Source: Paenisporosarcina sp. TG20
GTDB taxonomy: Bacteria; Bacillota; Bacilli; Bacillales_A; Planococcaceae
NCBI RefSeq assembly: GCF_000286315.1
Contig: NZ_ALJG01000345.1
Span: 1-33,599, forward strand
Direction of reading: 5' to 3'
Length of the DNA stretch: 33,599 bases
In this document: positions 8,968-17,033 of the stretch, piece by piece
Position numbering within the stretch: position 1 is the stretch's first letter
Layout of the letters: each line of letters starts with the position of its first letter
Translations under genes and position numbers: made by a program
Notes under the pieces: model-generated
Database searches by the model: none
Seen by the model: only the letters and a program-made list of their open reading frames with translations
Told to the model about the DNA's origin: nothing

Positions 8968-9280
8968 TATAGTTCCTCCTAGATATTGTTTTTATATATA
9001 AATGTAATATATGAATATTCAGTAATCAAGTAGTTTTTATTTTTTAAAGATCTTTTGTGTACTGACTTTAGAATCAAGAGAGAAAAAACATAAAAAACAC
9101 ATCAACTATATTAATTTATAAATATCAAGGGTAGGATTGAAACCACAATAAATTCTACCGCTATGATGTTCCTTAAAACATTAACTTAAAATAAGTAATC
9201 TCCTTTTTTGTAGGTCAAAGTGAACAATTTAATTAAATAATAAACAGTAGAAATCGTGATGATACTTGCTATGATTATTT
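8968..9280. other. Non-coding AT-rich region
   Basis: Upstream region of the ATP-grasp gene on the minus strand. I see no reading frame of note. A loose inverted repeat (GGTAG ... CTACC, about 9129-9160) is present without a T-run. Promoter elements for the ATP-grasp operon must lie here but no convincing -35/-10 pair stood out. Confidence 0.4.
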
Positions 9281-9613
9281 TCAATTCAGACCAGCCTTTA
9301 AATAGTAGGTACTTTCAACCAAACTAAATAGTGTGTCGTGTTTATAAAAATGGGAGAGTAGTTTCCATGAAACACCAAATCTATCATTGATCCATCCGAA
9401 CTTTCTACTAAATGGATATGCATCTAAAGGCATTAATATTTCTCCACCTTGAGACAATTTCTCGAAAGCATGATCAATTTCGTCTTCAATTGAAGCCGTG
9501 CCCCACGGAAAGCGTCTATATTCATATGGTGTTATTTAACCGTTTTTAGTTCGAGTTTGGTAAAGAAGAGTATGAATACTGATTGTAGACAAACCAGACG
9601 CTCGAAGATACAT
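9281..9613 (-). pseudogene. VOC (PhnB/glyoxalase-like) protein remnant
   Basis: On the minus strand the translation contains EIDHAFEKLSQGGEILMPL followed by PFSRKFGWINDRFGVSWKL, the C-terminal signature of PhnB-like vicinal-oxygen-chelate proteins. An in-frame TAA interrupts it about 25 codons after the only upstream ATG, and the N-terminal half typical of the family is missing. It is therefore a decayed fragment. The transcription signals of the manganese riboswitch on the opposite strand begin just past its 5' end. Confidence 0.75.
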
Positions 9614-9670
9614 TTCAGCCTAATCTGTGCTTTCTATAAGTTCTAAAAGGAATACTTTCTAATCTAATAA

Positions 9671-9699
9671 TTGACCTCTTCTAGAACTTCCGATAATAT
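9671..9699 (+). promoter_or_regulatory. Sigma-A-type promoter driving the manganese riboswitch
   Basis: TTGACC (9671-9676) and TATAAT-like TAATAT (9694-9699) are separated by an ideal 17 bp. The predicted start (~9706) lies about 20 nt upstream of the riboswitch aptamer. Confidence 0.8.
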
Positions 9700-9726
9700 A
9701 AAGATAATTAAACCGAATATACATCC

Positions 9727-9842
9727 CAAAGGGGAGTAGCTATACAGCAAAGTCGTCATTACGGGATTATATCCCCGGCTTTGTTGGCAACTTACAGTTG
9801 TTAGCGAGACCTTTGTCAGCAATTTTCTGGCAAAGGTCCTGA
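9727..9842 (+). promoter_or_regulatory. yybP-ykoY manganese riboswitch aptamer
   Basis: The conserved blocks of the yybP-ykoY class are all visible in order: CAAAGGGGAGTAGC (9727-9740), a CAGCAAAGTCG...CGGCTTTGTTG arm (about 9746-9785), a GGCAAC...GTTGTT arm, and GCGAGACCTTTG (9804-9815). CAAAGG (9727-9732) pairs with CCTTTG (9810-9815) as P1. An alternative hairpin, GACCTTTG (9808-9815) with CAAAGGTC (9831-9838), competes with P1, and AAAGGTCCT can also pair with the 5' arm of the following terminator. This architecture implies Mn2+ binding stabilises P1 and prevents termination (ON switch), the known behaviour of the class. The gene downstream is not a known manganese exporter. Confidence 0.9.
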
Positions 9843-9854
9843 TCCTTTTATGTT

Positions 9855-9895
9855 AAGAGGCCTTTACCATTATCGGTAGAGGTCTCTTTTGTTTT
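9855..9895 (+). terminator. Riboswitch expression-platform terminator
   Basis: GAGGCCTTTACC (9857-9868) pairs with GGTAGAGGTCTC (9875-9886), then TTTTGTTTT. It is the regulated terminator of the manganese riboswitch. Confidence 0.88.
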
Positions 9896-10006
9896 GGTTA
9901 ATTATAAGATATATGCACAATGGTGAAAATTGCCAAGGAAAAAGTGTTGCCAGTGGCAATGAATGAAGTGAAGAGTTATAAGAAAAAATGAATAGGAGTG
10001 ATAGCT

Positions 10007-10444
10007 ATGCGTAAATTATTTATTATAGGTACAATATGGGGTTCTCTATTTTTGGGTGGTTGTAATGTATTAGAGGAAGTCAATAGTTCACTAGATTATG
10101 CCAATAAGGCAACGGAACATATTAATACTTGGAACGACTTTGGACAGAAGGCACCACAGTTAATCAAAGGAGCAGCAACTAATGAAGAGACCAAAGCTGA
10201 ATTAGAAAAAGAACTTAATACATTGTTAGAGGAAATCAATAAATTTAATAACACGGAAGCACCGGCTATAGCGGAAAGTGTTCATCAGCAAATAGTTGAA
10301 AAAAATGAAGCGATAAAAGAAGTCATTGAAAATGCCATGGTAAATGGTGAGTTAGCAATAGAAAAATTAGAAAATTCTGAACTGATGAAGCTGATTAACG
10401 AAGTAACATCCTTAATGAATGTAGTGGAAAAATTAGGAGGTTAA
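10007..10444 (+). CDS. DUF6376 family lipoprotein
   Basis: A 145-residue predicted lipoprotein. The signal peptide MRKLFIIGTIWGSLFLGGC ends in lipobox LGGC (lipidated Cys19), so it should be anchored on the outer face of the membrane. The mature part is alpha-helical and rich in Glu, Lys and Asn, matching the DUF6376 family of Bacillales, function unknown. A GTG at 9998 in frame overlaps the ribosome site TAGGAG (9993-9998); the ATG at 10007, 8 nt after it, is the better start. It is the first gene downstream of the manganese riboswitch (terminator ends 111 bp upstream) and on the same strand, so it may be under manganese control; alternatively it has its own promoter. Confidence 0.82.
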   Translation: MRKLFIIGTIWGSLFLGGCNVLEEVNSSLDYANKATEHINTWNDFGQKAPQLIKGAATNEETKAELEKELNTLLEEINKFNNTEAPAIAESVHQQIVEKNEAIKEVIENAMVNGELAIEKLENSELMKLINEVTSLMNVVEKLGG

Positions 10445-10482
10445 CTTTTTAAATCGTATATGTACTTTGAGGCTACAAAAAT

Positions 10483-10508
10483 GCTCATCCTACAAGATTA
10501 GGATGAGC
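10483..10508. terminator. Bidirectional terminator hairpin
   Basis: GCTCATCCT and AGGATGAGC form a 9-bp stem with an 8-nt loop. It lies between convergent genes; the T-run is better on the minus strand. Confidence 0.75.
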
Positions 10509-10558
10509 TTATATAAGTGGATAGTTTTAGTATCACTATTTTATTATTCCCTTGGGCT

Positions 10559-10882
10559 TTACATTATCTCCTCTACTGTACTGTCATGACTATCAACTGT
10601 GTACCAACCGCGTGTTGAGGTGTGACTACCATCTTCATGCTCAACTATATCGTATACGTGGACCGTAAAGTCTCCATTGTCTTCAATATGGTCAACCTCC
10701 ACTATCGTATCTAATTCCTGACTTATTTCAAGATTATTCCTAACTATGGTAATCGCATCTTTCTCAGTCATTGTATATTCAGAAATGTCATTTCTATCAA
10801 CTAAACGTTCTACATTAATACTGTTTACAATCCAATTATCATCTTTATGAGCGAGTTCATAGGTCATATTAACATGCCCTGT
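10559..10882 (-). pseudogene. Detached C-terminal part of the duplicated lipoprotein
   Basis: This is in the same frame as the lipoprotein gene at 10883-11815 and is cut off from it only by a TAG at 10883-10885. It contains the end of the second internal repeat (TYELAHKDDNWIVN) and then a unique domain of about 70 residues with DAITIVRNNL and VEVDHIEDNGDFTVHVYD, resembling small PepSY-like or related secreted domains. An internal ATG at 10865-10867 could restart, but it has no convincing ribosome site and the product would lack a signal peptide. The full-length gene would have been 10559-11815 (about 418 residues). Confidence 0.7.
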
Positions 10883-11657
10883 CTATCCGTTATTTCTTTC
10901 TTGAATTACCTGATATTTCTGTTGTTCTATTTTATCTAATGTAAATGATTGATCATAGGCTAACCAAGTAGGAGCATCCATTGCTTTCAGGAATAACTGA
11001 CCATTTTCTTCTCTGAGATAGGTATCTGTATATCCCGTAGCCAGTTCCTTAGACATGGCTGAAGAAAAGTAAGCAACTATTTCATCTTTGGATTCATAGT
11101 TATTCATTTTGCCATTTTCCCCCGTGTTTTCTACAAGATTCACTTTAGATTTATCTAATGAAACTTGTTGATCATTTAGATTTTCGTCATTATTTTTACT
11201 TTCTTTATCATTTCTATCACCTAAACGTTCTACATCAATATTGTTTACAATCCAATTATCATCTTTATTAGCGAGTTCATAGGTCATATTAACATGCCCT
11301 GTCAATGCGTTATTTCTTTCTTGAATTACCTGATATTTCTGTTGTTCTATTTTATCTAATGTAAATGATTGATCATAGGCTAACCAAGTAGGAGCATCCA
11401 TTGCTTTCAGGAATAACTGACCATTTTCTTCTCTAAAATAGGTATCTGTATAAGTACTGGCCAAACCCTTAGACATAGCTGAAGTAAAGTAAGCAACTAT
11501 TTCACCTTTCGATCCATAATTTATAATTTTGCCATTTTCACCTGAATTTTCTACAAGGTCCATAAATGTATTTTTATAATCCCTCATAACTTGTTCAGCT
11601 TCAGATTTATCTAATGATGCTTGTTGTTCATTTATATTTTCGTCATTATTTTCTTTT
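10788..11657. repeat. In-gene tandem duplication, two copies
   Basis: Copy B (10788-11207) and copy A (11208 to about 11657) are near-identical over most of their length, with a constant 420-bp offset from 10788 to about 11130. A 36-bp indel then separates them before the acidic linker, which is also partly duplicated. The duplication keeps the reading frame. Confidence 0.85.
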
Positions 11658-11815
11658 TCATTATCCTTGTCTGTATTACCATCCTGCGTTTCAGAATTAC
11701 TTTGATTATTATCTCCAGAATTCTCTTGCTCTGTAGGTGGCTCGGAACCTTCCTCAGTAGGAGAGCAAGCAGCTAAAAAAAATGAAGTAATAACAAATAA
11801 CATTATTTTTTTCAT
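10883..11815 (-). CDS. Lipoprotein with internal tandem duplication, truncated by an amber stop
   Basis: A 310-residue predicted lipoprotein. The signal peptide ends in lipobox LAAC (Cys17), followed by a long acidic, Asn/Asp/Glu-rich linker (about residues 18-70) and then two copies of a globular domain with EIVAYF(T/S)SAMSK, YTDTY and LFLKAMDAPTWLAYD motifs. The copies are offset by exactly 420 bp where they align, and the second lacks 12 codons. The protein ends at TAG where the first copy has TTG (Leu), so it is probably a truncated form of a longer protein whose C-terminal domain lies at 10559-10882. Function unknown. The ribosome site AAAGGAG is 6 nt upstream of the ATG. Confidence 0.7.
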   Translation of the reverse strand: MKKIMLFVITSFFLAACSPTEEGSEPPTEQENSGDNNQSNSETQDGNTDKDNEKENNDENINEQQASLDKSEAEQVMRDYKNTFMDLVENSGENGKIINYGSKGEIVAYFTSAMSKGLASTYTDTYFREENGQLFLKAMDAPTWLAYDQSFTLDKIEQQKYQVIQERNNALTGHVNMTYELANKDDNWIVNNIDVERLGDRNDKESKNNDENLNDQQVSLDKSKVNLVENTGENGKMNNYESKDEIVAYFSSAMSKELATGYTDTYLREENGQLFLKAMDAPTWLAYDQSFTLDKIEQQKYQVIQERNNG

Positions 11816-12035
11816 AGTGCATCTCCTTTCATCTAGTTTCTATTACTTTTCCACAAACAAAACTGGATAAACCAATTATTTAAAAAATGGATACAGGAAT
11901 ATTTTCCATATATTATGAGTTCAAGATATAATGAATAGTATGAATTCGTTAAATAAATGAATGATTTATCATGCAACAACTAAATTGAATTCAGATACAG
12001 CAGAAATGTAATTCATAATAGAAAAGGGGGGTTCC

Positions 12036-12431
12036 ATGGGAATTCTTAAGGTGTTAGTTGGATTGTTATTAGTTAGTTCTCTTTTTGCTGGTTGTGGTTT
12101 AGAAACAAAAACACTGCCAGAATTTTATGAGCGGGACCTTGATGATGTAAATAAGATTGTCATAATAGATGGAAGTACAGGGGATAGAAAAACAATCATA
12201 GATAATGTTGTCATAAATGAATTTTTAAGTGAAATCAAAGATATTAAGTTCATTCCCGAAAAAAATCAAGAAGGTAGAGTGGGTTGGAGATACTCAATTA
12301 CTCTTTTTCATGACGAACAAACTTTTCAATTCGGGTTAACACAAATAAATGAAGATTATTATTATACGGAACCAGATATTCATCCGATTGTTGATAACTT
12401 CTATAGAGACCTTGATGTTGAAGAGGAATAG
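12036..12431 (+). CDS. Small lipoprotein of unknown function
   Basis: A 131-residue predicted lipoprotein: hydrophobic signal peptide ending in lipobox LFAGC (Cys20), then an acidic domain. Visible features include KIVIIDGSTGDRKTI, a GWRYSITLFHD strand and a conserved-looking EDYYYTEPDI turn. This pattern is like small Bacillales lipoproteins that follow a 'DGSTG...T' beta-strand start, function unknown. The ATG follows AAAAGGGGGG at good spacing. It is the first of a three-gene run of short secreted or membrane proteins (12036, 12500, 12946), all the same direction with short gaps. Confidence 0.7.
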   Translation: MGILKVLVGLLLVSSLFAGCGLETKTLPEFYERDLDDVNKIVIIDGSTGDRKTIIDNVVINEFLSEIKDIKFIPEKNQEGRVGWRYSITLFHDEQTFQFGLTQINEDYYYTEPDIHPIVDNFYRDLDVEEE

Positions 12432-12499
12432 GAGTGAGTATCTTTAATACGTTTCATCTACGCTGAAGGATCGCTTAAAGCAATTAAAGGAGGGAAATC

Positions 12500-12820
12500 A
12501 TGAAAAGTAAAAGGATGATTAGTTGGTCTTTCCTATTAATGAGTGTTTTTATTATTGTTGGTTGTTCAAATTACCAAGAAGACTTCACTTTTACAGGAAT
12601 AATCGTTGAGAAACTTGTTGAGGATGAAATGTTAGTTATGAAAGAATATGGCGGAAGTGATGAAGGAAGAATAGATGGGAATATATATGAAATTCCAGTA
12701 GATAAAGTTGAAGGGTATAATGTCGGACAGAAACTTGAAATAACAGTCTTTTCGAATACGGATGCAGATGTTTGGGATTTAGACCATATGAAATTCGAAA
12801 TAAGATCGATTGCTAACTAA
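12500..12820 (+). CDS. DUF3221-like lipoprotein
   Basis: A 106-residue predicted lipoprotein with lipobox IVGC (Cys22). The mature part is a small beta-rich domain: FTGIIVEK, EDEMLVMKEYGG, YEIPVDKV, YNVGQKLEITV, which reads as an OB-like fold typical of DUF3221 proteins of Bacillus (YobA type). It probably sits on the outer face of the membrane; no biochemical role is known. AAAGGAGG lies 6 nt before the ATG. It is 68 bp downstream of another lipoprotein gene and may share its transcript. Confidence 0.75.
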   Translation: MKSKRMISWSFLLMSVFIIVGCSNYQEDFTFTGIIVEKLVEDEMLVMKEYGGSDEGRIDGNIYEIPVDKVEGYNVGQKLEITVFSNTDADVWDLDHMKFEIRSIAN

Positions 12821-12945
12821 GAGTTCTATTTACATATGTTCCACTAAAGGTACTGCTTTGTAAGATGGAAAGTTGATGCTTCAAAAATGGCAGACACCAG
12901 TTACATGTTTTTGTTAAATTGAATTTAAAGTTGAGGAGTATATAC

Positions 12946-13257
12946 ATGAAAAATAGTTTAGTAGCAATTTCAATTTTTAGTTTGGCCGTTTCGTTTGTAA
13001 TTGGTAGTTGGTTAATATCTAATGGGTTAAATGCCAATATAGACAACCAATCAAACCTAACAGTGGAAGAAAAGACTGTTGAGAAAGAGGTAAAGAAGCT
13101 ATTTACACAAGAGGAACTAGCTTCGTATTTAGGGTTAAGTATTGAGGAGAGTATTAGGTTAGGTCCTATTCCTGTAGGAGAAAATACAGAATCTAGTGTA
13201 CTTCCTTTTATAGAAATTGGTGATACAGTTTATTATTCAAAAGAAGCGATTGATTAG
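12946..13257 (+). CDS. Membrane-anchored HTH (excisionase-like) protein, probably truncated
   Basis: About 103 residues. An N-terminal hydrophobic segment (SLVAISIFSLAVSFVIGSWL) is followed by a polar linker and a MerR/excisionase-type helix-turn-helix-like domain: FTQEELASYLGLS, then IEIGDTVYYSKEAID. The family usually continues with QWL; here a TAG (CAG to TAG, one change) ends the frame and the expected WLIEDATVSVQLN follows in frame to a TAA at 13297-13299. So the last helix is lost or the stop is a recent mutation. The start at ATG 12946 is set by GAGGAG 8 nt upstream; a TTG at 12919 is less likely. Confidence 0.65.
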   Translation: MKNSLVAISIFSLAVSFVIGSWLISNGLNANIDNQSNLTVEEKTVEKEVKKLFTQEELASYLGLSIEESIRLGPIPVGENTESSVLPFIEIGDTVYYSKEAID

Positions 13258-13366
13258 TGGCTAATAGAAGATGCCACAGTATCTGTACAATTAAACTAAA
13301 AAGCGTTAGTTCAACAATGGTACTTTTTTGAAATCTCATTTGTAAGCTGTTAATTGGTATGTAGGC

Positions 13367-13397
13367 AAAAGAGCCCAAGCTGTATTTGGGCTCTTTT
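13367..13397. terminator. Bidirectional intrinsic terminator
   Basis: AAAAGAGCCCAA and TTGGGCTCTTTT form a 12-bp stem with a short loop and T-runs on both strands, between the convergent HTH and MFS genes. Confidence 0.92.
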
Positions 13398-13415
13398 GAT
13401 TTTGGAATAAAATTA

Positions 13416-14669
13416 TTAATGGACCTCGATTTTTTTCATATTACCACGTGGCTGAAGTATACTATCGGTGTTATCTAATGTAACCCCCGTTTTCCATGAT
13501 GATATGACGAAAATTGAAGTAACAATCATTATTCCACTGAGTAAGATAAAGCAGGTAATGATTAGACCTGATGATACCATTTCAGTAAAGATGGCGAGTA
13601 GAACTATTCTAAATAGAAGTCCGATTGAGCGAAATAAACTATCAACTCTTCCTATTAGATGATTTGGAATTTCGTCCATTAAAAAGGAATTCCGAGCGAC
13701 TCTTGTTCCACTATTTCCAAGTGCGATAAAGAACATTAGTGATAGGAAGATGGGAATACTAGTGAAAATAATTAATGAAATGGCAAGTGTATAAGTAATT
13801 ACTCCTAAAACGATTGTCTTTTCATCCCCAATTTTGCGAGCAATTATAGGAACTAAAATACCTGCAGCTACTGCTCCGAAGCCGTAAATCATTCCATGAA
13901 TACCATAGATACTCCCCGGAGTCTTTAAAACATCCGATAAATAGACAGGGAATAAATAATTCGTAATCATAACGCCTATAAAAGGCATAATAGAAAAAAG
14001 TAGAAAAAAGAACATAGCCGGTCGTTTTATCATATAAGTTAATCCATCAGTCACTTTTTCTTTCTTACTAGACTTAGTTGTAGACATTTGATTTCGCACA
14101 TATGGAATTCTAATAAAAAAGTAGATGGCTGCTGCATAAGTAAATACATCAAGTAACAAAATATAGTGTAAATCCCATTTGGTTAACATGAAACTAGCTA
14201 ATGCTCCAGCGATCACACTAGATAGTTGACCCTGGATTTCCATTGTTCCGTTTAGGGATTTATATTGGTCTTTGTTAAAGATTTCTTGATTTAAAGCAAA
14301 TAACGTAGGATAAAAAATGGTGTAATATAAACTGCCAATCATGTAAATGATGATATAGTGCCACACCTCATAATCTAGACCAACAAATCCAATTAGAGAA
14401 AAGAGTAGCAACAATATAAGACTTATTATTTTACTAGTTAGAAGTAACCTTTTTCGAGACATTTTATCAATTAAAGTACCTACTAGCGGGGTAATTAAAA
14501 AGCTTATAATCGTCATGAATATCGTTACGTAACCAAACACTGTAGTTCCATCATTACTGGTTACTAGCATCCAAGGTATGGCAATCATAGTTATGCCTGA
14601 TCCAATCGATGAGGCAATATTAGCAAAAATAATTAAACGGAAACGAGAGTCATTTAGTAAAGATTTCAA
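13416..14669 (-). CDS. MFS transporter (macrolide-efflux-like)
   Basis: A 417-residue major facilitator with about twelve membrane segments. It opens with SRFRLIIFANIASSIGSGI and has the loop 2-3 signature PLVGTLIDKMSRKRLL (residues ~60-75), the pattern of the MefA/BotA-like drug exporter branch of the MFS (H+-coupled efflux). The substrate is unknown. The start is TTG, with AAAGGAG about 9 nt upstream; no better ATG is available. It is monocistronic, ending at a shared bidirectional terminator. Confidence 0.82.
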   Translation of the reverse strand: MKSLLNDSRFRLIIFANIASSIGSGITMIAIPWMLVTSNDGTTVFGYVTIFMTIISFLITPLVGTLIDKMSRKRLLLTSKIISLILLLLFSLIGFVGLDYEVWHYIIIYMIGSLYYTIFYPTLFALNQEIFNKDQYKSLNGTMEIQGQLSSVIAGALASFMLTKWDLHYILLLDVFTYAAAIYFFIRIPYVRNQMSTTKSSKKEKVTDGLTYMIKRPAMFFFLLFSIMPFIGVMITNYLFPVYLSDVLKTPGSIYGIHGMIYGFGAVAAGILVPIIARKIGDEKTIVLGVITYTLAISLIIFTSIPIFLSLMFFIALGNSGTRVARNSFLMDEIPNHLIGRVDSLFRSIGLLFRIVLLAIFTEMVSSGLIITCFILLSGIMIVTSIFVISSWKTGVTLDNTDSILQPRGNMKKIEVH

Positions 14670-14921
14670 TGTGGTGTGCTCCTTTTTGTTGGAGTCAACT
14701 CTCTAAACATATCGAGTTTTCCTCTTTACAATCCTTCTTAAAATCACTATAAATGAATAGCTTCTTTAGTAAATCATGCAAAAGGCTAGAGTTTATCTCA
14801 TACAAACTACTGACAAAAAGAACAAAATTCCTACTGAGAAAGTTGTAGGTCGGTTAGTTCTTAACACATCGAATGAACAATAGGTAGAAAATTTGTGATT
14901 TTAAAGTAAGTAAACATAAAA

Positions 14922-14973
14922 AAGATTGAAGAAATTACAGGAGCAAAGGGAGCACCTGGTTTTCTTCAATCTT
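14922..14973. repeat. Perfect 13-bp inverted repeat in the rlmCD leader
   Basis: AAGATTGAAGAAA (14922-14934) is exactly complementary to TTTCTTCAATCTT (14961-14973); an inner CAGG/CCTG pairing extends it. No T-run follows, so it is not a standard terminator. It lies about 95 nt before the rlmCD start codon and may be a leader structure or a protein-binding site. Confidence 0.6.
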
Positions 14974-15068
14974 GGTTCTGACTTCAACTTCTTAACTGCA
15001 TTCAAGCTCACTCTGCTTTTTCCACCCCTACATGATACAATTAAACGAATTGAAATGGAGGAAGTTAC

Positions 15069-16436
15069 ATGTCTTTACCCGTACAAAAAAATGATCGAAT
15101 CACGGTTCACGTAGAAGATTTAACACATGATGGAGCAGGAGTTGCTAAAATAGACGGCTATCCGTTATTTATTGCAGGAGCACTGCCTGGTGAAACGGTA
15201 GAAGTCCATGTTATGAAAACATTGAAATCGTATGGCTTTGCAAAATTAATGGAAATCATAACACCATCCGAACACCGCGTAGCACCCCCATGTCATGTGT
15301 TTGATGAATGTGGTGGATGCCAAGTCCAACATTTATCATATGAAGGGCAACTGAAATGGAAACAACAAATGGTGAAGAATTCAATGGAGCGTATCGCGAA
15401 GTTACCACACGTACCTGTTCACCCCGTCAAAGGAATGGACAACCCATGGCGCTACCGCAATAAATCACAAATTCCATTCGGTTTACAAGATGGACGAGTA
15501 GTTGCAGGCTTTTATCAACCACGTTCGCATGAAATTGCAAATACTGATATTTGTATCATTCAAACCGAAGAAGCAGACCACATACTTCGTGATATGAAAA
15601 TAGAATTAGGCCGACTTGGCATTACTCCATATAATGAAAAAACACACCAAGGCATGTTACGTCATGTCGTCATTCGTAAAGGGCGCGCAACAGGCGAAAT
15701 CATGGTCGTGCTCATCACGAAGAAAAAGAAGTTCCCACAAAGGGACGAAACAATAGAAATCATTAAAAAAATTCTGCCAGAAGTCACATCCATTGTCCAA
15801 AACGTAAACACTGAAAAAACAAATGTCATTTTCGGTGAAGAAACCTTCACGCTTTATGGCAAAGATGTCATCGAAGATAGAATTGGCGATGTGCGATTTG
15901 AAATTTCAGCTCGTTCGTTCTACCAAGTCAATCCAGAACAAACAGAGGTGTTATACCAACAAGCTCTTGAATACGCACAATTAACAGGTACAGAAACAGT
16001 CATTGATGCCTACTGTGGAATTGGAAGCATCTCGTTGTTCTTAGCGAAACAAGCGAAGCAAGTTATGGGTGTAGAAATTGTGCCACAAGCCATTGAAGAC
16101 GCAAAACGTAACGCGGAAATCAACGAAATTAAAAATACTTATTTCGAAGCGGGTGCTGCAGAAGTAGTCATCCCTAAATGGTACAAAGATGGCATTAAAG
16201 CCGACGTACTAGTAGTCGATCCTCCACGTAAAGGATGCGACGAAGCATTGCTTCAAACGATATTAAAACAAAAACCCAAACGCATTGTTTATGTATCATG
16301 TAACCCAGCAACACTTGCAAGGGACTTAATGATTTTAGAAGATGGCGGCTACGAGACAAAGGAAGTGCAACCGGTTGATATGTTCCCACAAACTACTCAT
16401 GTTGAGTGTGTTGCTTGGTTGGAATTGAATAGTTAA
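15069..16436 (+). CDS. rlmCD: 23S rRNA (uracil-5-)-methyltransferase RlmCD
   Basis: A 455-residue TrmA/RumA family enzyme that makes 5-methyluridine in RNA using S-adenosylmethionine. An N-terminal TRAM domain (about 1-62) is followed by the four iron-sulfur cysteines (Cys75, Cys81, Cys84, Cys162), the SAM loop DAYCGIGS (313-320), DPPRKG (384-389) and the nucleophile in [11 protein letters not shown] (Cys411). In Bacillus the orthologous enzyme methylates U747 and U1939 of 23S rRNA, but TrmA-family paralogs exist, so the exact target is by analogy. GGAGG precedes the ATG at 15069. Fragments of this gene recur at 17034-17726 and 24188-24260. Codon usage here is somewhat richer in C than in neighbours. 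Confidence 0.88.
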   Translation: MSLPVQKNDRITVHVEDLTHDGAGVAKIDGYPLFIAGALPGETVEVHVMKTLKSYGFAKLMEIITPSEHRVAPPCHVFDECGGCQVQHLSYEGQLKWKQQMVKNSMERIAKLPHVPVHPVKGMDNPWRYRNKSQIPFGLQDGRVVAGFYQPRSHEIANTDICIIQTEEADHILRDMKIELGRLGITPYNEKTHQGMLRHVVIRKGRATGEIMVVLITKKKKFPQRDETIEIIKKILPEVTSIVQNVNTEKTNVIFGEETFTLYGKDVIEDRIGDVRFEISARSFYQVNPEQTEVLYQQALEYAQLTGTETVIDAYCGIGSISLFLAKQAKQVMGVEIVPQAIEDAKRNAEINEIKNTYFEAGAAEVVIPKWYKDGIKADVLVVDPPRKGCDEALLQTILKQKPKRIVYVSCNPATLARDLMILEDGGYETKEVQPVDMFPQTTHVECVAWLELNS

Positions 16437-16446
16437 ATCGTAATTG

Positions 16447-16469
16447 GAAGTCCTGTGATTCAGGGCTTC
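16447..16469 (+). terminator. Likely rlmCD terminator
   Basis: GAAGTCCTG and CAGGGCTTC form a 9-bp stem (one G-U) with a 5-nt loop just after the stop codon. The T-tail is weak. A related hairpin follows the rlmCD remnant at 24262. Confidence 0.6.
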
Positions 16470-16620
16470 TGTTGTATTCGAATTGAATGATCGTTATAAG
16501 GAAGTGGCAATTTTACTGTTAACTCAAATTCATTATAGCTTCTCGACAAAAAACTACATAAAGTTGTGAGTAATTGTGTTACTTTACAAGTAAGTAAACT
16601 GATGAATTATTACTTGAAAA

Positions 16621-16946
16621 ATTATCGATACGCTAACTCTTGAACATAAAAGGAGTAAGATAGATAATATTATAAATGAAATGTCAAAAAAAGATAAAAC
16701 TATAAGAAATACGGGTTCATCTAAAAAATCAAGTTGGCTTTTGGTTTCTAACTTGAATACCTTGAATTTAACTTTGCCTTAAGTTAGAAATTGGTCGGAA
16801 ATTAGTTAGAAATTCAATGGAAGGTTAGTTGAAACTTCATATGGGATGCTTATGAAGCATTGAATCAGCCATTCTAACTATTTTTCTAACTAAGGCTGAA
16901 ATAATAAAAATCTTTAAGTTAGAAATAAGTAGAAAGTATCGATAAT
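16621..16946. repeat. AT-rich segment with iteron-like GTTAGAAA motifs, bounded by 11-bp inverted repeats
   Basis: ATTATCGATAC (16621-16631) and GTATCGATAAT (16936-16946) are perfect inverted repeats. Between them the octamer GTTAGAAA or its complement occurs repeatedly: 16745-16752 (-), 16783-16790 (+), 16805-16812 (+), 16872-16878 (-, 7 of 8), 16883-16890 (-), 16918-16925 (+). A 33-codon frame (16681-16782) has no good ribosome site. No transposase gene is inside. It may be a transposon end, a MITE-like element or a protein-binding array; it separates rlmCD from its decayed copy. Confidence 0.5.
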
Positions 16947-17033
16947 ATTAATACATTGTTAAAGCCTTTTCTGTGTTTGTTCCAATTATGAGATTACCTT
17001 TTTTATATTCAAATGTAGCAATTGGAATTTTAC

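Noticed and set aside
9920-9991. 24-codon open frame between the riboswitch and the DUF6376 gene as a leader peptide
   Set aside because: No ribosome binding site and no recognisable similarity; probably chance.
14926-15114. 62-codon frame overlapping the rlmCD start
   Set aside because: Runs through the inverted repeat, has no ribosome site, and overlaps the well-supported rlmCD N-terminus in another frame.
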